In this document: positions 1 to 6,389 of the stretch, piece by piece
Numbering within the stretch: the stretch's first letter is position 1
How the letters are laid out: every line of letters starts with the position of its first letter
Source: Clostridiales bacterium
GTDB lineage: Bacteria; Bacillota; Clostridia; Oscillospirales; Acutalibacteraceae
Direction: 5' to 3'
Assembly (NCBI GenBank): GCA_012511005.1
Contig: JAAZGX010000010.1
Span: 1 to 13,852 of the forward strand
Length of the DNA: 13,852 bases
The notes under the pieces: generated by a model
Seen by the model: only the letters and a program-made list of their open reading frames with translations
Database searches by the model: none
Told to the model about the DNA's origin: nothing
Translations under genes and position numbers: made by a program

Positions 1-144
1 GCTTAAATGCTCTGCCGTTTGACTTGCATTTAAGCCTTCGGGAACATATTCATTCGCATTTGGGTTTATTACAGTAAAGCTGTACCCTGCAAGTTTCATA
101 ATCTCCAGCCGCCTTGGGGATGCGGAGGCTAAAATAAGCGCCAT
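1..144 (-). CDS. maf: Maf-family nucleoside triphosphate pyrophosphatase (N-terminal part, cut by window edge)
   Basis: Translating the minus strand from the ATG at 144 gives 48 residues beginning MALILASASPRRLEIMKLAG. The LASASPRR segment (residues 5-12) is the signature of the Maf/HAM1-like house-cleaning pyrophosphatases, which hydrolyse non-canonical or excess nucleoside triphosphates (dTTP/UTP or modified pyrimidines) to monophosphates in the cytoplasm; the arginine pair belongs to the substrate-binding loop of the family. The rest of the protein, including most of the active site, lies beyond position 1, so the Maf subgroup cannot be told. The start lies 2 nt after the stop of the isomerase-like gene, and no strong Shine-Dalgarno is visible, which suggests translational coupling. 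Family identity is secure; substrate is not assignable. Confidence 0.88.
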   Translation of the reverse strand, partial: MALILASASPRRLEIMKLAGYSFTVINPNANEYVPEGLNASQTAEHLS

Positions 145-146
145 AG

Positions 147-1025
147 TTAACCCGCCAATACATCACGATAGCGTAAGAGGGTGTTATGACCCCACTCCAC
201 GCCTGTTTCCGCATGTTCTATACCCTCAAATTCAATGCTTATAAACTTGTCATAACTACTTCTTTGAAGTGTAGCCATACACTGAAAAACGGGTACACAG
301 CCGTGTCCTACAATAGCACCTCTTAGGAAATTACCTGCCCTTGAGGGGAAAAAGCCGTTTGTCGGGGCTATACTGTCACCACTTTTTAGGTGGAAATCTT
401 TCGCGTGTACATGAAAAACATAAGGAGCAAGCCTGCCGACTGCAAAAATGGGGTCCTCATCGGCACAAAGGAAGTTGCCCATATCAAAGAGTACACCAAA
501 GTTTTCGTCAGCAACGCCGTTTATAAGCTTTTCTACTCTTGTGCTTTCTTGACAGAAATAGCCGTGGTTTTCAACCATTGTGCGAATGCCAAGGGTTTTT
601 GCATATTCCGTTACCTTTTTACAGCCCTCAATTAAATAGGGTAACGCTTCATTATAGCCTCTTCCCATTCTGTCCTTATCTTTCCATCCACCCGTTGCAT
701 CATGGCGCATACCCGATACGCCGAGGATTTTAGCAATATCAAGCTCGTCTTTAAGCCGTGAAACTTCAGCTTCAACAGAGCCGCCGACGGGGTAAAGAAA
801 ATTTGCACCAATAGTATAGTTTACGGCGGTTATGCCTACTCTTTCGCATTCCTCGCGTAGCTCTTTAGCATAGTCTGCCTTATTAACTCCTTTCGGAGGG
901 TGGATTTCAGCAAACTCTATACCGTCAAATTCCATTTCTTTAGATAGTGCGATTAACTCCTTTTCAGTTTTTTCGCCACTTGATGTTAGCTGTGAAAAAC
1001 TGTAAGTACTAACTGAAAACTTCAT
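147..1025 (-). CDS. Sugar-phosphate isomerase/epimerase-like TIM-barrel protein
   Basis: A 292-residue protein of the xylose isomerase-like / AP endonuclease 2 TIM-barrel superfamily, whose members are mostly divalent-metal sugar or inositol isomerases and epimerases. Visible features in order: N-terminal strand MKFSVSTYSF, the FDGIEF strand-2 motif (about 34-39), VENHG (about 151-155), FDMGN (about 180-184), HVHAKDF (about 205-211) and SIEFEG (about 263-268). Glu152, Asp181, His207 and Glu265 fit the family's metal-ligand pattern. The exact substrate cannot be read from sequence. The start at 1025 is preferred over an in-frame ATG at 1037 because a GGAG lies 6 nt upstream of 1025 and overlaps that earlier ATG; family members also usually begin near this strand. 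It follows the RnfA-like gene after 54 nt and precedes maf by 2 nt. Confidence 0.8.
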   Translation of the reverse strand: MKFSVSTYSFSQLTSSGEKTEKELIALSKEMEFDGIEFAEIHPPKGVNKADYAKELREECERVGITAVNYTIGANFLYPVGGSVEAEVSRLKDELDIAKILGVSGMRHDATGGWKDKDRMGRGYNEALPYLIEGCKKVTEYAKTLGIRTMVENHGYFCQESTRVEKLINGVADENFGVLFDMGNFLCADEDPIFAVGRLAPYVFHVHAKDFHLKSGDSIAPTNGFFPSRAGNFLRGAIVGHGCVPVFQCMATLQRSSYDKFISIEFEGIEHAETGVEWGHNTLLRYRDVLAG

Positions 1026-1040
1026 ATAAAACTCCATTCC

Positions 1041-1069
1041 GCCGCCTTAAAGCGGCTTTTATTTTATTT
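1041..1069. other. Small inverted repeat with T-rich flank between the RnfA-like and isomerase genes
   Basis: GCCGC (1041-1045) and GCGGC (1052-1056) form a 5-bp stem with a 6-nt loop. On the plus strand it is followed by a T-rich run (1057-1069), so the terminator polarity is for plus-strand transcripts although the flanking genes are on the minus strand. In minus-strand RNA the hairpin sits just upstream of the GGAG ribosome site of the isomerase gene. The function is open: it may block antisense transcription, shape the ribosome site, or be chance. Confidence 0.4.
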
Positions 1070-1079
1070 AATAAGCAAT

Positions 1080-1670
1080 CTATATTAATAACGCCCGTCC
1101 CGAAAGGGCATATAGACCTAAAGATATGAGAGCGGCATAAATGAACAAAGCAGGGGAGCCTTTGAAAGCCTCTGGGATATCGTCATTCTCTTTAATTCTT
1201 TTTGCGGAAATATTCATAAGGAGAACGGCAAATCCGAACGCAGCGCCTGCCCCAAGTCCGCTGCCAACTGCTTCATAAACAGTAAAACCAGAAAGGCGGT
1301 TTATCATAGGTACTGCTAAAACAAGAGTATTGAAAGCCGCAACAGCAAGGCGGCTTATGAGAGATTTGCTTGCCTTAAATATGAGCGCTATTAACACTGA
1401 TATGATGTATAGCACTATTAAAATACCGATGTAGGAAATGTAGTGATAGTAAAGGTTAAGCTCGTTAAATTCAGGAATTGTATCAAGGAAGAAACAGCTA
1501 ACGCTAAGCACAACGGAAAACAATGAAATGAACACAGAAAATTCTAAAAGCAATTTTGGCTTTACAGACATTCGTAAAGCCTCACTTGCACCAAGCCCGC
1601 CTGAAAATACAAGGTTCTGCACTATGCCTACTAAAACGGCAGTGGAAAGAAGGCTGAAAATATAACTCAT
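1080..1670 (-). CDS. RnfA/NqrE-like integral membrane protein lacking the iron-site cysteines
   Basis: A 196-residue, very hydrophobic protein with about six membrane segments, the length and topology of RnfA/NqrE. RnfA-like features are the N-terminal TAVLVG...NLVFSGGLG stretch (about 10-27), an N-T-L-V-L segment (114-118) where RnfA has T-N-C-A-V-L, a glycine-rich GSGLGAGAAFGFA segment (136-148), and the tail IPEAFKGSPALFIYAALISLG (165-185), which matches the 'P-x-x-F-R/K-G-x-x-x-x-x-I-x-A-G-L' end of RnfA. In RnfA/NqrE one cysteine follows the LG motif and another sits in TNCA; together they ligate an intramembrane iron site with the E/D-type partner. Here these positions read Ser29 and Thr115 by my manual alignment. 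Its start overlaps the RnfE-like stop by 4 nt (ATGA), so translation is probably coupled. Family membership is fairly sure; redox activity is doubtful. Confidence 0.75.
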   Translation of the reverse strand: MSYIFSLLSTAVLVGIVQNLVFSGGLGASEALRMSVKPKLLLEFSVFISLFSVVLSVSCFFLDTIPEFNELNLYYHYISYIGILIVLYIISVLIALIFKASKSLISRLAVAAFNTLVLAVPMINRLSGFTVYEAVGSGLGAGAAFGFAVLLMNISAKRIKENDDIPEAFKGSPALFIYAALISLGLYALSGRALLI

Positions 1671-2323
1671 TTCAGTCCCTCCTTTGCTATGATGTCAGAC
1701 GCTTCCTCTTCCCTATAATGAGGATAGAGCTTTAATCTTAAAATTCTAAGTATTGCGGCAAGAAAGCCTAAAGTAAGAAGCCCGCCGCAAGGCAATAGCA
1801 TAATAGGGAGCTTGTATGAATGGTCAAAGGAAAATCCGTAAAAAGTACCGTTTCCTAAGATTTCACGCGCGGCACCCGTTAAAAGCACGACAGCGCCATA
1901 CCCAAAACCGGAAAATACAGAATGAATAAAAGTCTCACTTATAGGACTTTTTACATAATACCTTTCACAATGGAGTGAAACGAGAGAGCTGACACATGTT
2001 AGAGGTATAGTAATACCTAATTTTGCCGCCTCATTCGGCACAATGTCTGAAAATAAGTAAGTGAGGGGCAAAAGTACAAAGGCGCTGATAATTACATATA
2101 TGGCAACTCTTATATAACGGGGGACGGATTTCAACATAAGCGAGGAAATAAAGGCGTTAATTACGAGTATTAAAAAAGTTGCCGCACAAACGAGTATAGA
2201 GGACTTTACAGAGGTGGAAACAACGATAAGCGGGAATAAACCAACAGCTTCTATAAGCGCCGGATTTTTTACAATTAATGTTTCGCGTATAATTTTACGC
2301 AAGCTTGTTTTATTGTCAATCAT
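1667..2323 (-). CDS. RnfE/NqrD-like integral membrane protein lacking the iron-site cysteines
   Basis: A 218-residue membrane protein with about six membrane segments, the size of RnfE/NqrD. It aligns by eye along its length: KNPALIEAVGLFPLIVVSTS (19-38) corresponds to the K-N-N-x-x-L-V-Q-L-L-G-L-C-P-L-L-A-V segment of RnfE; IRVAIYVIIS (71-80) to I-R-I-P-I-Y-V; LGITIPL (102-108) to LGIFIPL; AREILGNGTFYGF (152-164) to REIIGNGT; and LLPCGGLLTLGFLAA (176-190) to the last helix. The two cysteines expected at GLCP and in the V/T-N-C motif are replaced by Phe30 and Ser113. Cysteines at 110 and 119 lie nearby but not at the conserved position. It overlaps both neighbours by 4 nt (ATGA at 2320-2323 and 1667-1670), placing it in one translationally coupled D-E-A unit. 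Confidence 0.78.
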   Translation of the reverse strand: MIDNKTSLRKIIRETLIVKNPALIEAVGLFPLIVVSTSVKSSILVCAATFLILVINAFISSLMLKSVPRYIRVAIYVIISAFVLLPLTYLFSDIVPNEAAKLGITIPLTCVSSLVSLHCERYYVKSPISETFIHSVFSGFGYGAVVLLTGAAREILGNGTFYGFSFDHSYKLPIMLLPCGGLLTLGFLAAILRILRLKLYPHYREEEASDIIAKEGLK

Positions 2324-3312
2324 GCCTCTTTAGCCCTTTCCTTATAAGATAAACGCGCTTTTTTCTTTTTATTTTCTTTACGGTGTGACAAATCAAACGC
2401 TTTTGTGAAAAGCGGAGACAGGGCATTCATAATAAGAACTACGAAACAGGTCGAGTCCTCATATATGCCGAATTTACGAAACAGCATTACTAAAAGCCCC
2501 GAAGTTATGCCGAAAAGAAAGCCGGATAAATTGCCGGAAGGGGAGCAGTAAGGCTGTGTAAAAAGAAACAGCCCGGCGAAGACGAGTGTTCCGGAGCATA
2601 ACTCCATAACGACAGAATTATAGCTGCCTGTCAGAATACGGGGGAAAACAGCCGCAAAGACGCATATGGAAAGAATATAGCCGAAAAAGATTAAAAACTT
2701 GTTTCTATGCCTAAAAAACAAATAAACACCCGCCGCAAGGAGAATGAGCGTACAAGTAGCGCCCATAGGTCCGGGGTATTCACCTATAAATATTTTTATA
2801 ACTGATGTAGCACCGGAATGAATAGAGTTTCCTTGTGCCAGAGAATATGCAAGAGAAGTCCCCTCAACAAAAGCGGGGTCACCCGCCGCCGTTACGGGGT
2901 AAGAGAGTGACGGGTAAGTAAAAACTGCCGCCGTCCTGCAAACGGTGGCGAAAGTAATAGCCGCGGCAGCAGGCACGAACGGGAGTTTCTCTCCGTTTCC
3001 AAACGGAAGTATGCATACAATATATGCGAATGCTACAGACGCCGAAAGTAAAGAAAAAGATGCGCCGGCGGGCAGCATAAGCGATATTAAAAGCCCTGTA
3101 ACTATTGCAGACGGTTTAAGAATTAAGGTTTTTTTCTTTAATAATAAATCACATATAAATGAAAGAGAAAGCGAAAGCAAAACCGAAATAAAAGCAAGCC
3201 GCAACGCCCTTTCACCGTAAAAATACCATGCCATTAAAAGCGGTGCCCAGAGCATCAGCAAAAAGTCCTTATTAAATCCCGAATAATTAGTTCTACTGCT
3301 TTCTTTTGCCAA
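2320..3312 (-). CDS. RnfD/NqrB-like membrane protein with SGAT flavin-attachment motif
   Basis: A 330-residue multi-pass membrane protein resembling RnfD/NqrB. RnfD and NqrB carry FMN covalently attached to a threonine in an S-G/T-A-T motif; here SGAT is present at 166-169, so Thr169 is the predicted attachment residue. Other matches are LKPSAIVTGLLISLMLP (65-81, like the RnfD 'D/P-x-S-A-x-x-T-G-L-L-L-A-x-x-L-P' helix), a later P-x-x-S-P motif at 254-258 and GLLVMLFRKFG...FVVLIMNALSPL (272-301), the RnfD C-terminal signature. Departures from RnfD: the usual G-E-T/V-S after the flavin site reads GATC, and the A-T-D-P-V-T-S-P motif reads F-T-Q-P-Y-C-S-P. The C-terminal 25 residues are highly basic. 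The start is a TTG at 3312 with AAGGA about 11 nt upstream; no closer ATG fits. First gene of the Rnf-like unit; no obvious promoter was found. Confidence 0.78.
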   Translation of the reverse strand: MAKESSRTNYSGFNKDFLLMLWAPLLMAWYFYGERALRLAFISVLLSLSLSFICDLLLKKKTLILKPSAIVTGLLISLMLPAGASFSLLSASVAFAYIVCILPFGNGEKLPFVPAAAAITFATVCRTAAVFTYPSLSYPVTAAGDPAFVEGTSLAYSLAQGNSIHSGATSVIKIFIGEYPGPMGATCTLILLAAGVYLFFRHRNKFLIFFGYILSICVFAAVFPRILTGSYNSVVMELCSGTLVFAGLFLFTQPYCSPSGNLSGFLFGITSGLLVMLFRKFGIYEDSTCFVVLIMNALSPLFTKAFDLSHRKENKKKKARLSYKERAKEA

Positions 3313-3352
3313 TATTATTCTATTCCTTTCCTACTATTCCAAAAAGTTATCA

Positions 3353-3381
3353 TTGTGTACAAGCCGTTTGCGTAATATGAT
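3353..3381 (+). promoter_or_regulatory. Predicted sigma-A promoter of the mecA-like gene
   Basis: A -35 hexamer TTGTGT (3353-3358) and -10 hexamer TATGAT (3376-3381) are separated by exactly 17 bp. The predicted transcription start is near 3388, giving a leader of about 20 nt that holds the GGGAGG ribosome site (3395-3400) of the gene at 3408. The -35 half lies inside a 10-bp inverted repeat TTGTGTACAA (3353-3362), which could be a repressor site or chance. Confidence 0.6.
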
Positions 3382-3407
3382 AGTAATAAGAGCTGGGAGG
3401 GAGCCTT

Positions 3408-4019
3408 TTGAAAATCGAACTTCAAAATGAGGATAAGATAGTAGTTGAGCTGACGAGAACAGACCTTAAAACTCTTGACATTACATATGAGGATATGGAC
3501 TATTCCAATATAGAAACTCGCCGTGTAATATGGACGCTTCTTGACGAGGCTAAAAGAGTGCTTGGTAAGGATATAAGTCCTGCTGAGCGTATGCTTATTG
3601 AGGCACTGCCGTTAGAGGACGGCGGGTGTGTACTGTATTTTACTGTATTGCCGTCGTCAGGCTATGATAAAAACAGCAAAAGACTTGTGATGAAAAAAGA
3701 GGCAGAGCCTATTCTCCTTTATACAAAGGATTGTGATAGCTTTATAGGCGCCGTTGAGATATTAAAGGATATGGGCGGCAGACATAAAGGCTTTAACAGT
3801 TATATTTTATCAGACGCCTATTATACAGTAGTGTATCCAAAGCTTACGCAAAGTGACTATTTTATAAGAAATCTTTGTGAATACTGTGATATAGTTGATG
3901 CTGATATGACGAAGATTTCAGAGGTGAGTGAATACGGCAAGCACTTAAAATCATTCTCTGAGAGAATTGATAGCGGCGCGCCTGTCCTTAGCGCCGAAAA
4001 TATAGCTTCCCGCAACTAA
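3408..4019 (+). CDS. mecA: MecA-like adaptor protein for ClpC-type proteolysis
   Basis: A 203-residue protein with the two-part MecA/NegReg architecture. The N-terminal domain (about 1-80) has the family pattern: a short strand start MKIELQNEDKIVVELT, a segment DLKTLDITYEDMDY, and a helix ETRRVIWTLLDEAKR. A charged linker (about 85-103) leads to a C-terminal domain (about 104-185) containing SYILSDAYYTVVYP and ending in EYGKHL. MecA proteins recruit substrates to the AAA+ unfoldase ClpC; in Bacillus the target is the competence factor ComK, but the clostridial target is not known to me. The start is a TTG at 3408, with GGGAGG 7 nt upstream. The last 22 codons overlap the 3' end of rpe on the other strand. 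Its divergent neighbour is the Rnf-like unit, with 95 bp between. Confidence 0.75.
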   Translation: MKIELQNEDKIVVELTRTDLKTLDITYEDMDYSNIETRRVIWTLLDEAKRVLGKDISPAERMLIEALPLEDGGCVLYFTVLPSSGYDKNSKRLVMKKEAEPILLYTKDCDSFIGAVEILKDMGGRHKGFNSYILSDAYYTVVYPKLTQSDYFIRNLCEYCDIVDADMTKISEVSEYGKHLKSFSERIDSGAPVLSAENIASRN

Positions 4020-4601
4020 AATATTGGCACCGGAAAGTTTTGCAAGCGGTGCGGTTTTATTGTTAATGCCGCCGTCCACCTGAATATCAATATTTTGGTT
4101 TTTCTCTCGTATCTTTGCTATCTTAGGAAGCATATCACTCATAAATCCTTGACCGCCAAAACCGGGCTCAACGGTCATAACGAGTACCATATCAATAATA
4201 TCTAAAAACTGAAACACAGCCTCTGTCGGGGTATGGGGTTTTAACGAAACCCCAACCCTTTTCCCACGGGCTTTTATTTTTTTTATAGCTTCGTATAAAA
4301 AAGCGGGATTGTCGGAGCATTCAAAATGTACTGTTATAATATCTGCGCCCGCATCTAAAAAATCATCTATAAAAGCACATGGGTCGGATACCATTAAATG
4401 AACATCAAAGGGAATAGGAGATACTTTGCGAATGCTTTTTATAACGGGAGCGCCTATTGTTATATTCGATACAAAGTGACCGTCCATAACATCAATATGA
4501 AGCATATCTGCGCCAAAAGCCTCAATTTCTTTGATTTCTTCCCCAAGCCTTGCATAGTCGGCGGAAAGCAGGGAGGGGGCTATTTTAATTCTCTTTTTCA
4601 T
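3951..4601 (-). CDS. rpe: Ribulose-phosphate 3-epimerase
   Basis: A 216-residue TIM barrel of normal length for Rpe, which interconverts ribulose 5-phosphate and xylulose 5-phosphate in the pentose phosphate pathway. The N-terminal IAPSLLSADYARLG (7-20), HIDVMDGHFV (35-44), FDVHLMV (65-71), MTVEPGFGGQGF (142-153) and QVDGGIN (174-180) blocks are diagnostic. His35, Asp37, His68 and Asp176 are the metal-binding and acid/base residues of the family. The ATG at 4601 has GGAGG 6 nt upstream, inside the end of ribF (17-bp overlap), so it is the last gene of the translation operon. Its final codons lie antisense to the end of the mecA-like gene. The C-terminus, VAGSYIFGAKDRRAAINSL, is a complete family ending, so it is not truncated by the overlap. 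Confidence 0.95.
   Translation of the reverse strand: MKKRIKIAPSLLSADYARLGEEIKEIEAFGADMLHIDVMDGHFVSNITIGAPVIKSIRKVSPIPFDVHLMVSDPCAFIDDFLDAGADIITVHFECSDNPAFLYEAIKKIKARGKRVGVSLKPHTPTEAVFQFLDIIDMVLVMTVEPGFGGQGFMSDMLPKIAKIREKNQNIDIQVDGGINNKTAPLAKLSGANILVAGSYIFGAKDRRAAINSLRE
4027..4058 (+). terminator. Possible terminator of the mecA-like gene, lying inside rpe
   Basis: GCACCG (4027-4032) and CGGTGC (4047-4052) can form a perfect 6-bp stem with a 14-nt loop, followed by GG and a TTTT run (4055-4058). It starts 7 nt after the stop codon of the mecA-like gene, a fitting place for an intrinsic terminator, but it lies within the antisense coding sequence of rpe. The large loop and short T run make it weak. 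Confidence 0.35.
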
Positions 4602-5496
4602 TCATATCCTCCCAAGCTTTTAGAGCCTTTTGTTTATCGGACGCTATTTGCGTCTTTAACTCTTCAAGTGACGAGAAACAGATTTCATCTCTTATTCTTT
4701 GTGTTAGAGATACGAGTATGTTTTCACCGTAAAGATTATCGTCAATACCGATAATATGCGTTTCACTGCCCATTACACCGTCACCTATAGTAGGGCGCAT
4801 ACCGATATTTGTTACAGAGGGAAACACTTTTTCGTTTACGAGTGAAAATGAGGCGTATACACCGTATTTCGGCACTATAAAATCGGACGGAAAATATTGA
4901 TTAATCGTAGGGAAACCCAATGTTCTGCCGAGTTTTTGGCTTTGCTTTACGGTAAAATCATATGAGAACCACCTGCCAAGCATATTTCGGGCAGAGAGGA
5001 CATCGCCTTTAGTGAGCGCTTCCCTTATTCTTGAGGAGCTTACGGGTATTTCATCATATGAAACGGCACTTGAAACTTTAAGCAGTATGCCGTTATCGTC
5101 ACAAATTTGCTTTAGTGACATAGCGTCACCGGCGGCATTTTTTCCGAAATGATAGTTAAAACCACAAGAGATTTGCCTGATTTTATATTTTCGCGCCATT
5201 TCAATAATGAAATCTTCAGAATTCAAATTCATAATAGAGCGAAAATCCTCATACACAGGGGTAATACCCATGCGTTGTAGTAGAATTTCCTGCTGATTTC
5301 TTGTTATGAGCCTTTTCGGGGCTGTTTTGTAAAGCACCGTATGCGGATGCTCGTTAAATAATAGGATTAGAGGAGTTTCACCGTCTTTACAAAGGACGGC
5401 GTTTTCAATTACCTTTCTGTGCCCTAAATGGATACCGTCAAATGTACCAAGGGCGACGGACGAGGCTTTTATGTTTTTTAGCTCATTCTTTTTCAT
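4585..5496 (-). CDS. ribF: Bifunctional riboflavin kinase / FAD synthetase
   Basis: A 303-residue protein that phosphorylates riboflavin to FMN and adenylates FMN to FAD. The N-terminal FMN adenylyltransferase domain (about 10-160) shows the nucleotidyltransferase motif GTFDGIHLGH (17-26), CGFNYHFGKNAAGD (111-124) and SSSRIREAL (153-161). The C-terminal riboflavin kinase domain (about 175-295) shows GRTLGFPTIN (190-199), KYGVYAS (210-216), NIGMRPTIG (230-238) with the metal/ATP-binding Pro-Thr, and ETHIIG (245-250) carrying the likely catalytic glutamate Glu245. It begins 2 nt after truB, as is usual in Bacillota, and its end overlaps the rpe start by 17 bp. Flavin supply may be of local interest because the window also holds an Rnf-like flavin-motif protein, but that link is only a guess. 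Confidence 0.95.
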   Translation of the reverse strand: MKKNELKNIKASSVALGTFDGIHLGHRKVIENAVLCKDGETPLILLFNEHPHTVLYKTAPKRLITRNQQEILLQRMGITPVYEDFRSIMNLNSEDFIIEMARKYKIRQISCGFNYHFGKNAAGDAMSLKQICDDNGILLKVSSAVSYDEIPVSSSRIREALTKGDVLSARNMLGRWFSYDFTVKQSQKLGRTLGFPTINQYFPSDFIVPKYGVYASFSLVNEKVFPSVTNIGMRPTIGDGVMGSETHIIGIDDNLYGENILVSLTQRIRDEICFSSLEELKTQIASDKQKALKAWEDMNEKEN

Positions 5497-5498
5497 AA

Positions 5499-6389
5499 TT
5501 AAAGTTCATTATATACTTTTTTAACTTCTAAAACACCTTTTTGGGGAGAAGCTTTGCCAATTCCTATAAACTTCCCATAAGGAGAGAATACTGTGTGGAA
5601 ATCCTTTGTACTGTCAATAGTCAGTCTATTGAGAAACAGCTCTCCTCCATTGTTAAAACGCTCACTTTGCGCGGATGTTACATAAACTTTTGGGTAAAAG
5701 TCCAAAGCTTTTTCAATAGGTATAATTATTTCAGAAAGCGTGCCGTCACTTTTTCGTGCCTCAAGTTCTTTTATAGTATGACTTTCACTAATATGAAAAC
5801 CGTCCGTAAAAGTCCTTGTGAGTGCCGTCATTGTAGCGAAACAACCCAAAGCATCACCAATATCAGAAATTAATGTTCTTATGTATGTACCGGTAGAACA
5901 GGAAACGAAAAGCGAAAAATCATTTTCATTAATTTTGTTTACGCTGATTTCGTTTATGCGGACAGCTCTGCTTTCTCTTTCGATTTCTTTACCTTTTCGC
6001 GCTAATTCGTAAAGCCTTACGCCGTCTTTTTTTATTGCTGAAAACATAGGCGGAATTTGCTGAATGTCACCCGTGAAACGGGGTAAAAGCTTAACAATAT
6101 TCTCGTAAGAGGCGGTTTTATCAGTACGCTCAATCACTGTACCCGTAATGTCAAGCGTGTCAGTTTTAATGCCCGTTATAAAGCGCGCTTCATAATGCTT
6201 ATCACTTTGACACAGAAAATTTATAAAGCGTGAAGCGCCGCCTAAAGCTATTGGCAGTACTCCTGTTGCTAACGGGTCAAGCGTACCGGTATGTCCTGCC
6301 TTTTTAGAAGCTGTTATTCTTTTTACCTTAGCCGACGCAAGAAAAGAAGTAATGCCGCCGTCTTTATTAAGACAAATAAATCCGTTCAT
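5499..6389 (-). CDS. truB: tRNA pseudouridine(55) synthase
   Basis: A 296-residue protein of the TruB family, which isomerises U55 in the T-loop of tRNAs. The N-terminal MNGFICLNKDGGITSF is the family opening, and the catalytic motif GHTGTLDPLATGVLP (32-46) contains the nucleophile Asp38. Further conserved segments are YEARFITGIKTDTLDITG, QIPPMFSAIKKDGVRLYELARKG and CSTGTYIRTLISDIG. The C-terminal extension after about 210 is a shorter PUA-like part, common in Bacillota TruB. The ATG overlaps the nrnA stop by 1 nt (TAATG), a typical coupled junction. Length and motifs are complete. Confidence 0.95.
   Translation of the reverse strand: MNGFICLNKDGGITSFLASAKVKRITASKKAGHTGTLDPLATGVLPIALGGASRFINFLCQSDKHYEARFITGIKTDTLDITGTVIERTDKTASYENIVKLLPRFTGDIQQIPPMFSAIKKDGVRLYELARKGKEIERESRAVRINEISVNKINENDFSLFVSCSTGTYIRTLISDIGDALGCFATMTALTRTFTDGFHISESHTIKELEARKSDGTLSEIIIPIEKALDFYPKVYVTSAQSERFNNGGELFLNRLTIDSTKDFHTVFSPYGKFIGIGKASPQKGVLEVKKVYNEL

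Noticed and set aside
68..200. Linker of infB residues 68-215 considered as a frameshifted or foreign insert.
   Set aside because: Coordinates here are protein residues of infB: variable charged linkers of this kind are normal in IF-2, and the reading frame is intact.
2945..3220. A plus-strand open frame of 91 codons within the RnfD-like gene.
   Set aside because: It is antisense to a well-supported membrane gene, with no ribosome site and no recognisable family.
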